From Isoetes taiwanensis (taxonomy: Eukaryota > Streptophyta > Lycopodiopsida > Isoetales > Isoetaceae), in the NCBI GenBank assembly GCA_021234155.1, contig JAJEKV010000011.1:9651712-9715711 (forward strand): DNA of 64,000 nucleotides, written 5' to 3'. This document shows, one piece after another, positions 45,516 to 55,984 of the stretch. Position 1 is the first letter of the stretch, and each line of letters starts with the position of its first letter. The translations under genes and the position numbers were made by a program. A model generated the notes under the pieces. It did no database searches and had not been told where the DNA came from. It saw only the letters and a list, made by a program, of their open reading frames with translations.

Positions 45516-46453
45516 CTAAAAACTCGTGGCACCTTGGAGTTGATCAAACAAATCATCCGCCCTTGGTATAGGAAACCGATTCTTTATGGTTATCTTATTC
45601 AAAGCGCGATAATCTATACACATGCGCCAGGAATTATCTTTTTTCTTAACCAACAAGACAGGAGCACCAAAAGGTGAAGAACTATGGCGGATCAATCCAG
45701 CTTGAAGCAACTCATCAAGCTGGCGCCTAATCTCAACTTGTTGGCCATGCATTCTCCGATAAGGAGCTTGATTAGGAGGTTCTTTCCCAGGAAGAAGATC
45801 AATCCTGTGGTCCTCCAAACGTTGGGGTGGCAAAGTTTGTGGAATTTCATTTGAAAAGACATCATCAAAATAATGCAAAAAGACTGTTTGACGCTCATTT
45901 AATGGGGATACTTCTAACTTAGAACGCAAAACCACCAAATACACAAAATGAGTTTTCATTGCCAAACGTTTAAACTGAAGTCCTTTCTTTAAAACTCGTG
46001 CGGCGAAAGATCGAACAGTTTCCATGTTTTGTTGGGTCAACTTATTCCATTCCGCGATAAGATCGCGCTCCCAATTATGACCCAAAAAACGATTTTTGAT
46101 TTGCTTTTCAAATTCCGCAAAGGTAACAATAGGTTGATCGACTGGCTGGTTCTTCTGGATATCGAGCCACCAGTCCTTTGCAACCCCATCCAGATGACGC
46201 TCAGCAAAATATAACTGAGTGTCCTCGTCATCCTTAGTCTTAGCAAAATATGAATTCAAATCCCGAAGCCACGCGAATAAGTCATCCGCATCACTAGTGG
46301 CAGCGGAATACTTTTTGAATTCAATTTTGACATTGGCACCCGTTTTGATGCCACTACGTGGACGCTTCCGGACAGCTTTTGCTGCAATTCGCCCCCGGCG
46401 GCCATGAGAGAATCCAATTCTTGCAGCTCATGGTTCGAGCCTCGGCGGTACAA
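45516..46453 (-). pseudogene. Gag fused in frame to RT; protease deleted
   Basis: The frame starting at 46259 ([10 protein letters not shown]) has Gag residues ([28 protein letters not shown]) to about residue 95. It then passes directly into the pre-RT linker ([20 protein letters not shown]) and RT ([40 protein letters not shown]) with no zinc knuckle or protease between. Upstream coding sense to 46453 ([18 protein letters not shown]) belongs to the Gag start after a frameshift. The 248-codon fusion is open. It is a deletion derivative, since normal chromoviruses have about 250 codons of knuckle and protease there. Confidence 0.75.
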
Positions 46454-46571
46454 AGTTTTTCTCTCATGAGCGAATTATCATGCTCTAACTCAAAAAAGTT
46501 TTCCTTGAGCTCTTCATCTTCCAAGTTAACATTGGCGGGGAACCGCCATCAAACTTGTTGCTCGATACCAC

Positions 46572-46768
46572 TAAAACACACACTTGACGGTGGCACGCTA
46601 TCTCACCACCCAACCACGAGCCCTCAGCTATGACACAGCTGCCCCAGAGCTCTTCCCCGAGCTACTATATAGCATGCACGCCCCTTTGGTCCATCTTTGG
46701 ACCAAAGCCCTCTTTGGACCCAAAACCCATCTTTGGACTCCACGTCCTTAGCATATAGCATTCCCCCA
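46572..46768 (-). repeat. 5' LTR of the nested chromovirus
   Basis: Homologue of 42768-42960. Its minus-strand start is TGGGGGAATGCTATATGC. The primer site lies directly inside. Confidence 0.75.
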
Positions 46769-46796
46769 CTAGGGCTAGGCATCACAAGCCTAGCCC

Positions 46797-47484
46797 CCAT
46801 CATCATTGACGCTGAGGAGTACCTACTCCCGCCGATATCCGCTCCCCAAATGCGGGGAGGGAGTTTCGCTTGACGAAGTTGTTGCACCAACGGCGGCAAA
46901 GAACTGCACTTTGACGACTTCATCGTCCGGGGAGTCTCAGACTTCCCGCTTCAAGTGAGAGAAGCCGACACCTATACACGGGAGTCGACTTCGGACATCC
47001 AGGCCTACAGCAACATAAGGCAAATAATGGAAGATCGAGAACTGCCATCTGAGGAGGAGTTCTATGCCATCCAAGAACGGATGGGGATCCGTGCCAAGAC
47101 CACGAGCATCTTGATGTCGAGCTCCTCGACACCACCTCGCACAAGAGGAGCAGGAATCGACGTCAGGCGAGTTTCAACGACAATTAGAGACTACCAAGAA
47201 ATCAACAGGTAGAGGTGATGAATACTGCGGAAGGCATAGATCGAGAGGCCAGCGGTGGAGAGTCATCGACCCAACACACAATGACAATTCGTTGAGGTAC
47301 TACCTTCCCCTTTCTGGCCGATGGTAGAATAGCGGTACTACACCGCAAATTCAGTCCCCGGGGCGAAGAAGGAGTGTTTATGCTCATTGCACTCTCTGGC
47401 TTTGGCATGCATGCTCGAATAGCTGCAAACGTCGACTATGCTGTCTTAGTCAAGAGAGCAATGACACTTGACATCTTGACTTAG
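46797..47484 (+). pseudogene. Unrecognised ORFs between the insertion and Gag of the gypsy element
   Basis: One frame (46955-47212, with upstream sense from 46897: HFDDFIVRGVSDFPLQVREA) is charged and helical (YSNIRQIMEDRELPSEEEFY). A second stretch (47296-47484) reads FLADGRIAVLHRKFSPRGEE and LALVKRAMTLDI-like segments. No domain is recognised. They are probably the continuation of the ORF at 42162-42771, interrupted by the chromovirus. Stops at 47210 and 47275 break them. Confidence 0.35.
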
Positions 47485-47815
47485 CGTGCCCCTACCGAAT
47501 CGGCCAGGGAAGATTGGCGAATAACGCCTACACCTCCGGCCATGAGTAGAGGAATTGGTGACAAAATTTACGGTGGGGGACGTCAACCAATGTCCTTAGG
47601 AACTTGGGACGCTCGGTAGGAACGGCCCAAGTCAAGAAATTTCTAGAGGATAACCCATCCTACCAGCGATTTCAAGAGTAGTTAATATCTTGATCCCGGA
47701 GGACTTGTATCTAAAAATATTATGTAATAAAAACATTTTGTGCCAATATTTAAAAACTTTGTTGATTGTATTTGGTTCCAAATATTTCGGCAAATATATG
47801 AATACAATAAAGTAA

Positions 47816-48674
47816 ATGAATCTAACCGTAAGGCCATGGCCAACTGTGTATGCAGATAGGGAACAAAGAACAGTCGAACAAAACAGGAGGCTCAACAGAG
47901 ACGAAGTGACATCTGATAGGCAACCCATCCCAAGGAACCTGTTCGAAGCATATGGTCCCATGACCCCAGACGAGGAGATGTCGCAAATGCGAACGGAACT
48001 GGACCAGATAAAGGCTCTACTGGCGGCACAAGCATCATCCGGGCCGCATACGACACCTCGAAAGTCGGGGAAGGATAAGAAGAGGAGTAAGAGAAGGAGG
48101 TCCCCTAGTACAGAAACCTCCGACTTAAGCTCGGTCTCGGACTCTGAGTCCGAGAAGGAGGCTGAACAAGTGCTTCGGACCGTGGACGCGACGTATGACG
48201 ATAAGGCCTTAGACTACCAGAAGAAGGTAGACTCAGCATTGGGCAATGTGCAGACAGAAGGACGATAAGGCCTTAGACTACCAGAAGAAGGTAGACTCAG
48301 CATTGGGCAATGTATGGAAGGCCCGAAAGCTTCAACAGTTCTCAGGCGAGAACAGATCAGGCTTGGAAGCAGAGGCATGGCTTGACGAGATGAGCGAGTA
48401 TGGCAACACTTACGGGATGAAAGACAAGGACAAAGGCAGGGTGGCAACAGCCAACTTGAAGGGAGCCGCACGCATCTGGTGGAAGGGTTATGCCAAGGCC
48501 AAGGCCTTCAAGCGCCATTACGTTCCACGGGAACATAAGTCCAACATGATGCAGCAGTTTTATAGGTTGCAGCAAGGGTACAAAACAAAGGCGTATACAA
48601 TCGAGGAGTTCATGAGACTAAGGTCGATATGTGCCGGGTTGAGTGAAAAGCACGCAGCGGGAGAGCTACATTGA
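47816..48674 (+). pseudogene. Gag of the large gypsy element, split by a 64-bp duplication
   Basis: The first frame (47816-48268) has a helical start, SQMRTELDQIKALLAAQ and a Ser/Lys-rich stretch (KKRSKRRRSPSTETSD). The second (48246-48674) carries the Gag core: SGLEAEAWLDEMSEYGNTYG, NLKGAARIWWKGYA and EFMRLRSICAGLS. The frames are separated by a 64-bp tandem duplication that shifts the frame by one. Removing it would join them. No zinc knuckle is clear between 48675 and 49130, which is stop-rich. Confidence 0.75.
48197..48324. repeat. 64-bp tandem duplication in gag
   Basis: GACGATAAGGCCTTAGACTA starts at 48197 and again at 48261. The copies differ mainly at the junction. It causes a one-base shift of the Gag frame. 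Confidence 0.9.
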
Positions 48675-49262
48675 AGAACCGAACGAAGAGATCCGTAAGC
48701 GCGGGCAATAGACCCCAAGACGGCATCCGGGCGTAATCCAAAGCAATCGCCTTGCAAGGATCGGGCCCTTAACGGGCAGCATGCAAATAGCCGCATTACC
48801 GTGATAGAGGCAAAGCAACAGGGAGTTATAGCCCTAGGGTAGCCAGCCCAAGTCCAGCAAAATCCCCATATAGTGGCAACCATGGGAGACAGCAGGAAAG
48901 GAAGCAGGTGTCCTTCAAGGACAAGCAGGAGGGGTCGAACTACTCAAAAGCAGTGCGATCTTTCTTACAAGCAATGCCCAAAGAGAAGAGACAGGAGTGT
49001 ATAGAGAAGCAGCTTTTGCTTCCGATGCTTCCAACCGTGCCACGTAATCCGCTTAACCGCCCTTCGGCCATGAGCGCCATGAGTTGGGTGAATGGGACAC
49101 TGTCTCGACGATGACGGGCGAGGCAAAGACACGACTACATTCAGGGTGAGTGTCACATTTTCGCCGCCATAGATACAGAACAAGCAGAGAACCAATATAA
49201 GGTAATTTCCACAGTAGGGAAGGCCAAGGCCAAGAAGTAGCCACAACTTTGCATCTCCAAGA

Positions 49263-50868
49263 ATGGTTGAGATGTTGAAGTTGAAACCATTGAAGTCCAA
49301 GCCGAGACCTGTAATCTTGGCAAGTGGAGCAATAAGACATACGGCAGGGAAGAGGATCAATTTCGACATTGACTTGCCGGGAATTAATATCCCGATGGGG
49401 GCAGAAGTAATGGGCATCGGCAAGTACGACTTGATAATAGGAATGGAGTACCTTGGACCAGCAGGGGCCATCATTGACTGTGAAAAGTGGAAGGTGACCC
49501 TCACAACGACCGACGGCAAAGTTATTGAGATCACAGGTAAAGAAGTTGCTCCCATCATGCAGTGCATGTCTATTAAGAAGCAACTCAAGTCAATCAAGAG
49601 CGAGCAGGTAGCATACATCTTCAAACTTGAGATTGAAGAACCCGAGTCGGAGGGAAGCAAGGAAGACAAAGTGCTCAGCAAGTTGCCCAAGCAAATAGCC
49701 AACTTGATCACAGAGTTCCACGATCTCTTCCCAGATGAGATCGAGCAACTTCCTCCTTACAGGGGAGTCGAGTGCGAGATAGCACTCGAACCAGGAACCA
49801 AACCGACGAGCAAGGCTCCGTATAGAATGACGACGCAGGAACTGACGGAGCTAAAGAAGCAATTACAGGAATTTCTCGACCTAGGCTTCATTAGACCTAG
49901 CGTCTCACCATTTGGGGCACCCATTCTCTTTGTTAAGAAGAAGGATGGCAGCTTGAGGATGTGCATAGATTACAAACAACTGAATAAGCACACCATCAAG
50001 AACAAGTACGCACTCCCCCGATCGGACGACTTGATGGATCAGCTCCAAGGGGCAAAGGTCTTCTCCAAGATCGACCTAAGGTCAGGTTACCACCAGATTT
50101 AGGATAAAGGAAGAAGACATCCACAAAACGGCCTTCAGGACCAGGTATGGGCATTACGAGTTCACGGTAATGCCATTTGGGCTATCAAACGCCCCAGCTA
50201 CGTTCATGAGACTCATGAACGACATCTTCAGAGAATTCTTGGACACCTTCGTGATAGTGTTCTTCGACGACATTCTAGTGTATAGCAGATCCATTGAAGA
50301 ACATGCACAACACGTAAGAAAGGTGCTCGAGAAGTTGAAGAGGCATCAGTTGTATGCCAAGTTGTCGAAGTGCCACTTCGCAACAGAGAAGGTGGAATAC
50401 CTCGGTCATGTGATTTCAGCAGAAGGAATCTCGACGGATCCCGCCAAGATTGAAGCAGTGATCCAATGGCCAACACCAAAGAACGTCCACGAGGTCAGAA
50501 GTTTCCTCGGCCTAGCAGGGTATTACAGGAAGTTCGTGAAGAACTTCGCAAAGATAGCAGCCCCACTAACAGACTTGACGAAGGCGGAAAAGATGAAAAA
50601 TTGGGCAGACCATTGGCTTAAGAAAGCCCAAGCAGGATTTAAATTGTTGAAAGAAGCTCTAACAACCGCCCCCGTCTTGACCCTGCCAGACCTAGAGAAG
50701 GACAAACTAGTGGCGACAGACGCAAGTAAGATAGCCACAGGTGCAGTGCTCATGCAAGAAGAGCGGGTAATAGCGTATGACTCCAGGAAGATGAACGATG
50801 CCGAGACACGCTACCCGACGCACGATCAGGAATTACTTGCAGTTGTCAGAGCGTTAAGAATCTGAAGG
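49263..50868 (+). pseudogene. Protease and reverse transcriptase of the large gypsy element
   Basis: The first frame (49263-50102) has a protease part ([20 protein letters not shown]; the expected catalytic DSG reads ASG at ~49320) and RT start ([40 protein letters not shown]). A frameshift at 50100 leads to 50170-50865 with [26 protein letters not shown] (active site) and [20 protein letters not shown], ending in RNase H ([29 protein letters not shown]). Protein-level preservation is good apart from the shift. RT subtype looks like chromoviruses. Confidence 0.8.
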
Positions 50869-51485
50869 CACTACCTCTTAGGAAGGAAGTTCTAATTGGA
50901 CACGGATCACCAGAGCCTCCAATATGTATTCACGCAACCACACCTTAACCTGAGGCAACGAAGGTGGATGGAGTTTCTCGAAGAAACAAGGTTGCAAATT
51001 AAATAGGAGTGTTGCAGCACTCCCGTTTAAAGATTCCCTCTAAAAAAAATACCATGCTCTTAAAATTGACCTTTTTTGGATAAACTTGAGAATTTCAAAA
51101 GGTTCAGTTTTTCTTCCCCTCATTTTGGCCCCTCATTAAGTGACAAGTTTGTTTATTGCAAGGAAACAACCTTGAAAATGGCAAAATATAGACATGAATA
51201 CATAATCTCTGAAAGTGAGATATCAAAAACATCAAAATAGAGAATAAAAAATAATAATTATTTCTTAAAAAAATTCCAGTACATCAATTTGGCACCCCCA
51301 AAATTTGGTGCATATTGAACAATACGCTCGTCCGACGCTGCAACTAGATATCTGTCTCAAGTCTCCATGTTTAGTTGTTCTATCAAACATGTTTGACGTT
51401 CTATTGGCTGAATAAAAAACAAGAAAATAATCAAGTAATTAAATGAACATTAGGACACATAAAACAAAAAAATGTAAAGACAAAA

Positions 51486-51715
51486 GTATTCTGGAATACA
51501 CTTTTGCTTTTTAAAAAACAAACATGTATTCCAGAATACACTTTGAATTTTCAGAGAAAGCAAAAGTGTATTCCGGAATACACTTTTGCTTTCTTGAGAA
51601 AACAAATGTGTATTCTGGAATACACCTTTGCTCTCTAAGAAATCAAACAAGTATTCTGGAACAACGTATATTCCGGAACGTGCATCCTAAGAAATCAAAC
51701 GTGTATTCCAGAACG
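51486..51715. repeat. ~41-bp tandem array with TTCnnGAA palindromes
   Basis: GTATTCYRGAATAC 14-mers occur at 51486, 51526, 51568 and 51610, and degraded at 51651 onward, at steps of 40-42 bp. The one at 51568 is the centre of a perfect 38-bp palindrome (51556-51593). Four more copies lie at 54693-54725 and 54908-54990. Each contains the TTCnnGAA core of heat-shock elements. Confidence 0.85.
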
Positions 51716-52606
51716 TGCACAGTTGTTGTGTTTTTCACATTCCATTTGCTTCTTCTCTGTAAAAATGGAAGGCAAATCCATGCCATAGCTTCACTGCCAA
51801 AGCCAGCATAGCCAGCATACTCAAAGAGAGTCTTGCCTTTAAAGTCTGCTATATTTGCACAACATACTCACAATCTATAAACAGTCGGATAACACCTCCA
51901 CCATAATTCCATAGCTGTGCAAATCAATTATGTAACTCAAGTGCCCATATAATGCATATTCCGGTGCAACCAGCAAAATCTCATGGGAATCTTTTAAGGA
52001 AAACTTCAAAGCTAGTTGGAACAATGCAACTGGCGCTTTAGTTCAAAGCAGAAAGAAGAGGATATCAGAGGCTTAAAAATGTAATGGGCTTTGCTGTAAC
52101 CCGTGGAATTGTGCTAGCTGTTTGCATCGAATATCACAGGATTTAGACATGCATTGAAGCAGGACTATAACCCTGGATCCATTTTGAGCTCCATGATGAG
52201 AATTTTTCGAGTTGGCAGGATGATCATATCCCCCATGTTTCTTCTCCCCCATGTTTCTTCACAGAGGCATCAAAAGCATCTGCCAAGAGGGACTGTCAGT
52301 TGTAACACTCATTAGCCCATATGTTCGTTAGCCCACGCGTCTAAGATGCCAGAGAAAATGCTTACTTACAGTACTTATAACACATAGCAATTAGAAGTTT
52401 AAGTTAATTAGCAAAGCATTGATGGCTAAAATTCTAGTATCTAATGGAACAGTATATTTTGTTGTCTACTTAAATACATGACTTTAAATAACATTGGCCA
52501 AAATATACTACAATATCATGATCAAAGTTCAGCAGAAAACATGCTTGATTGCTTGACATGAGAAAAGTCACGTATTTGGCATGTGATTTGTGTAGCTGTA
52601 CAATAC

Positions 52607-54440
52607 CATCTTTTGAACTGAAAATGTTCCACGTTTATCCTGCGCTAATACTAGGCCTTTATTCTCGCAAAAGGAATGGACTAGAGCAGTAAAAATGGGC
52701 TCGCCATTGGCAATTTCTCCTATGTTAGCTGCTGCATATTCAAGCATTCTTTGCAACAGATCATTTCCAGATCCTACAGAAAGAAGATAAAATCAGGAGC
52801 TAAGGAAGTATGGTTACTATGCATGGTTGAGATCACCAGATTGTGCAATTGTTGGGGTGGAAGCATCACGCCTGGATTTGTGGTGGAAGCATCAATCTTT
52901 AAGTATAAGTCACCTGCACTTTCCTTGTCCAGTATGCTTATGATATCTGCACGAGTACTCCAAAACTTGTCTAATTGTTGCCACATATTGATTCTCCCAA
53001 TCTGGAGCCTATTAACTTAGCTGGTTGAGCTCTAAATCTAATATGAAGCTAAATCTTGCCAAGTCCTATCTCGTTTAGAATTCCTAGAGCTCCTGAGCCG
53101 TAATTGACACCCTTGAAAATGGCCTTCTTTTTGTACATGGTGCAAGGAATGGAGGTGCAAAAGGAACATCTGACCTGCAACAAACAAATGCCATCATCAG
53201 GGTTGGAATAAACTGCCACGAATTATATCAGGTTTGGTCCTTCCATTGCTGAATCTTCCAGGGGAATCCATGCATGCTTCTCTTAAGCGTACAAGCAGTA
53301 GCTCAAAGGTTCCAGAGAAATCTATTTATGCTTCTCTTAAGCGTACAAGCAGTAGCATGTTTAGTTCTGTCTAATATCAAAATTAAATAATGTGTGCATT
53401 TCTACAAGAGATTGCACTGTTAGGATTTAGTAAGTGCAATGGGATATTTGAACAAGCTGAAGCTCATCGACATGAAATTCCCGACTAACATCTCTGCTTA
53501 TTCTGTCATAGTTAGCTTCAACCGATGCTGCAACCTAAAACTTAAACAGTAAGAAATCTTGCAGAAAGCAATAACTGAGCATCGCTGCTTCCAGACAGCT
53601 TCTAAGAGACCAGAAAACTTCCAAGAGATCTAAAAGCTTCTACGAGACTAAATTGCATCATGGCAATGAAAAACAAGTGATACCGCATTGAAGATTGCCC
53701 AACAAGTCCTCTAAATCCTGAGCATCTAAAAGGAATTCCACTCTTGGCATACACAGCACATTCTTAAGGGTGTTTTGGGCAACCAAAAAAAGGATATGGT
53801 ATGGCAATGTAGGGAAATTTTATCGAAATATTGAGGCAGTTTGCAAAGATATTGAGGCATTCAGAATTTTCCTAAATATAATGATTCGAATTTGCTACCT
53901 TAAAGCACTAAAAGAATGATTACGTTCCACTATGTGCATGATACAAATGAGTTTCTTTACTTACAATTGCAACAACGTGCATAGTTGAGTACTTCACTAC
54001 TTCACTAATGTCTGGTTGGCCACTTGGGATGAGGCGGCAAAGGCCTTTAAGACATGGAGAAAGCACAGTGTTGTGGACACAGGTACTGCATAGAATCATT
54101 CTGACTGTAATTAGAGTTACTCCTTGGAGGATATGAGCTTGGATACATGGCCACGTGAGACTCGAAACTGCCTAGATTGTTTCCTGCAAAATGAAAAAAT
54201 CAGGAGTGTAGGAACTGCCCGGATTGCAAAATGGCAATTTTTACATACCTGAATCCAATGGTGCAGATGCCCGATGCCCAAAATCAACGCTCTCAATTAA
54301 GCTACCAGATGGATACCCAGAATTAACTAAACCAAAGCCAAATCTTGGGGGATAAGCATCTGGGAGAAGACCCGCAGAAGATCTCATATATGATGTGCAT
54401 GCAATTGGTAAAACTGATGCATAATTGTCTAAGCTGCTGC
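52607..54440 (-). pseudogene. Exon-like fragments of a PUF (Pumilio)-like gene carried by the insertion
   Basis: Four blocks bounded by splice-like sites read in the minus direction: 54440-54249 (acceptor TTTTCACAG, donor GTATGTAA), 54183-54087 (acceptor CATTTTGCAG), about 53010-52838, and 52773-52607 (acceptor TTTCTGTAG, donor GTATTG). The last reads DLLQRMLEYAAANIG ... LAQDKRGTFSVQKM, resembling a PUF repeat (xxGTRSVQKM). The first two give Ser/Pro/Tyr-rich sequence as found N-terminal of plant Pumilio proteins. Only a small part of a gene is present, so it is a captured fragment. The PUF identification rests on one short repeat. Confidence 0.4.
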
Positions 54441-55984
54441 CTGTGAAAAGCATTACAGAAATCAGCTTCTTGCAACACTTCCCAAGAGCTGCAACAGCAG
54501 AATCACCCAATGATGGACCTGTTCGTCCAACCCTAGATGGACCTGCTCGACCCTAGACGATGTAGCCAGCGATGGGTTAACATGTCGCCAAAACCAATGC
54601 AAAACCCATCCCACGACAGAAATCATAGGCGCTAAGTCTCCAAAGAAAGATCGCCCAGCAAAACGAAAACTCCAGGTCTCTCTGAAAACCAAAACGTATT
54701 CCGGAATACAAAGTGTATTCCAGAATAAGTTTTCCACTATTATTTAGAACCAAGATCCAGTATCCCTGGTCCAAAAGAAAAAAGAAAAGGAATCCTTTTA
54801 TCATTTAAAGCCATAATCCTGTATCCCCACAAAACAAGCAAAAAAATCGCAAGGTCATTGTTTTAATTTGAAAATGCCAAAAACCTTTGCCTCTTCAAGA
54901 ACAGGATATGTATTCCAGAATACAAAAATAGTTTCATATTTTTTTTTCCTTTCGCTATTCTGGAATAGCAAGTGTATTCCAGAATACAAAAAGGATTTCA
55001 CGTGTTCGAACACAATATCCCTTTTTTGCTACTATATTCTGCTCTTCAAACAAGAGAAATTTGCTAATTTCTAAGACGCATGGAAAACTGGATTTTGGCC
55101 CTTTTAAATCAAAGAACTCTCATCACTTCTGTCATTCTCTCATCACTTCTCATACTTTTGCACAAAATTGAGTATTTTATAAATACTGTAAATTTTGCAT
55201 TTGAATATCAGATTTTATCTTCAATTTTTTAATATACCACAATTTTAGTTACTACTTCATTTTTATTTTAGGTTAAAAGTTATGTTCTCTTAAGATAGGA
55301 GTTCTTTCAAAAAACATACTTAGGAAAAATTCTAGTTGATTGGAAAAGTGTCACTTTGACATAGTCAGTTCTCTATTCGTAGAAAAAGATGGGCTATTTT
55401 GGGGGGGTCAAAATACATTTTTATGTCATCTTTTTCTTTTTAACCTCAATTTAGCCCCTTTTTTGGGAAAAAAATAGAATATTTGAGGAATATTCCTTTT
55501 GCTCTTGTTTAGATGATTTGCTCCCGTTTAATATGCAATCTTGTTAAGAGTATGACTTTGATATAGTCTACAAGCCCGGGAAGCTTAATGTGGTAGCAGA
55601 TGCACTTTCAAGGCATCCGCTGACAACTAGAGTGCATTGCAATGCAATTTCGATGCTCTCCAGCGAATTCGGGAAGAAGATTGAAGAAACGTTGCCAACG
55701 GATGTGGACTTCAAAGAAGTATGGGCAAGCTTGTGCAAGGAAGCGAGAACAGATAAGGAGAGGGAAACCTTCAAAAATTTTAAGAAGGAAGGTAAAAGTC
55801 GTATTTAATTAAAGTGGGACAAATCTTGAATTTTGGGACTCGGACTGAAAATGGGACTCACACACCATAAAAGAAATTTCTGAATTGATTGCTTGAATAG
55901 AATTACACATGACACACATAGAATTGGGTTACTTGTTTTCCTCATAAATTTTACAAACCACTAGTTGAGAAAGTTTTCAAACTT

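Larger units (their letters stand above)
42768..46768 (-). mobile_element. Nested chromovirus (Ty3/gypsy) with ~195-bp LTRs
   Basis: Direct repeats of about 195 bp at 42768-42960 and 46572-46768 bound a minus-strand element. The right copy is the 5' LTR, with a primer site TGGTATCGAGC at 46570-46560 next to it. Gag, RT, RNase H, integrase and a chromodomain follow toward lower coordinates. Total 4.0 kb, shorter than usual because of an internal deletion of protease. The outer boundaries are approximate, and no certain target duplication was found. Confidence 0.8.
51003..55546 (-). mobile_element. 4.5-kb insertion without target duplication; possible Helitron/Helentron
   Basis: It interrupts a conserved RNase H motif so that excision at 51002/55547 restores the frame with nothing left over and no duplication: the target on the minus strand is ...CTCT^TTAA.... 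On the minus strand its 3' end is the hairpin GGAGTGCTGCAACACTCC (51024-51007) followed by TAT. TTAAACGGGAG occurs near both ends (minus 55531-55521 and 51028-51018). Insertion between Ts without duplication plus a 3' hairpin suggests a Helentron-type rolling-circle element, though no Rep/helicase or TC...CTRR ends are present. It carries exon-like pieces of a PUF-like gene. Alternatively an ordinary insertion whose duplication (TTAA) was altered by one base. Confidence 0.5.
38019..55800 (+). mobile_element. Large decayed Ty3/gypsy element with extra 5' ORFs, twice interrupted
   Basis: A 1,497-bp 5' LTR and primer site at 39517 are followed by about 2.7 kb of leader and H3-like ORF, further ORFs of unknown function, Gag, protease, RT and RNase H. 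A minus-strand chromovirus (42768-46768) and a 4.5-kb element (51003-55546) are inserted in it. The RNase H end resumes at 55547 exactly in continuity with 51002. Coding sense stops near 55790, where the next element begins, so integrase and the 3' LTR are not in the window. Without insertions the visible part is about 9.2 kb before any integrase, unusually long. That the ORFs at 40-42 kb and 46.8-47.5 kb belong to it is inferred from position. Confidence 0.7.
50869..55800 (+). pseudogene. RNase H end of the gypsy Pol, split by a 4.5-kb insertion
   Basis: 50869-51002 reads [10 protein letters not shown] and [18 protein letters not shown], and 55547 on continues with YDFDIVYKPGKLNVVADALS. The two join at the Lys-Glu codons of a motif conserved in all gypsy Pols. 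The last sense before the next element is KEVWASLCKEARTDKERETF (to about 55790). Confidence 0.8.

Noticed and set aside
42768-46768. Target duplication CTAAG/CTAGG for the nested chromovirus
   Set aside because: The pentamers differ by one base and do not abut the most likely LTR ends, so I could not claim it.
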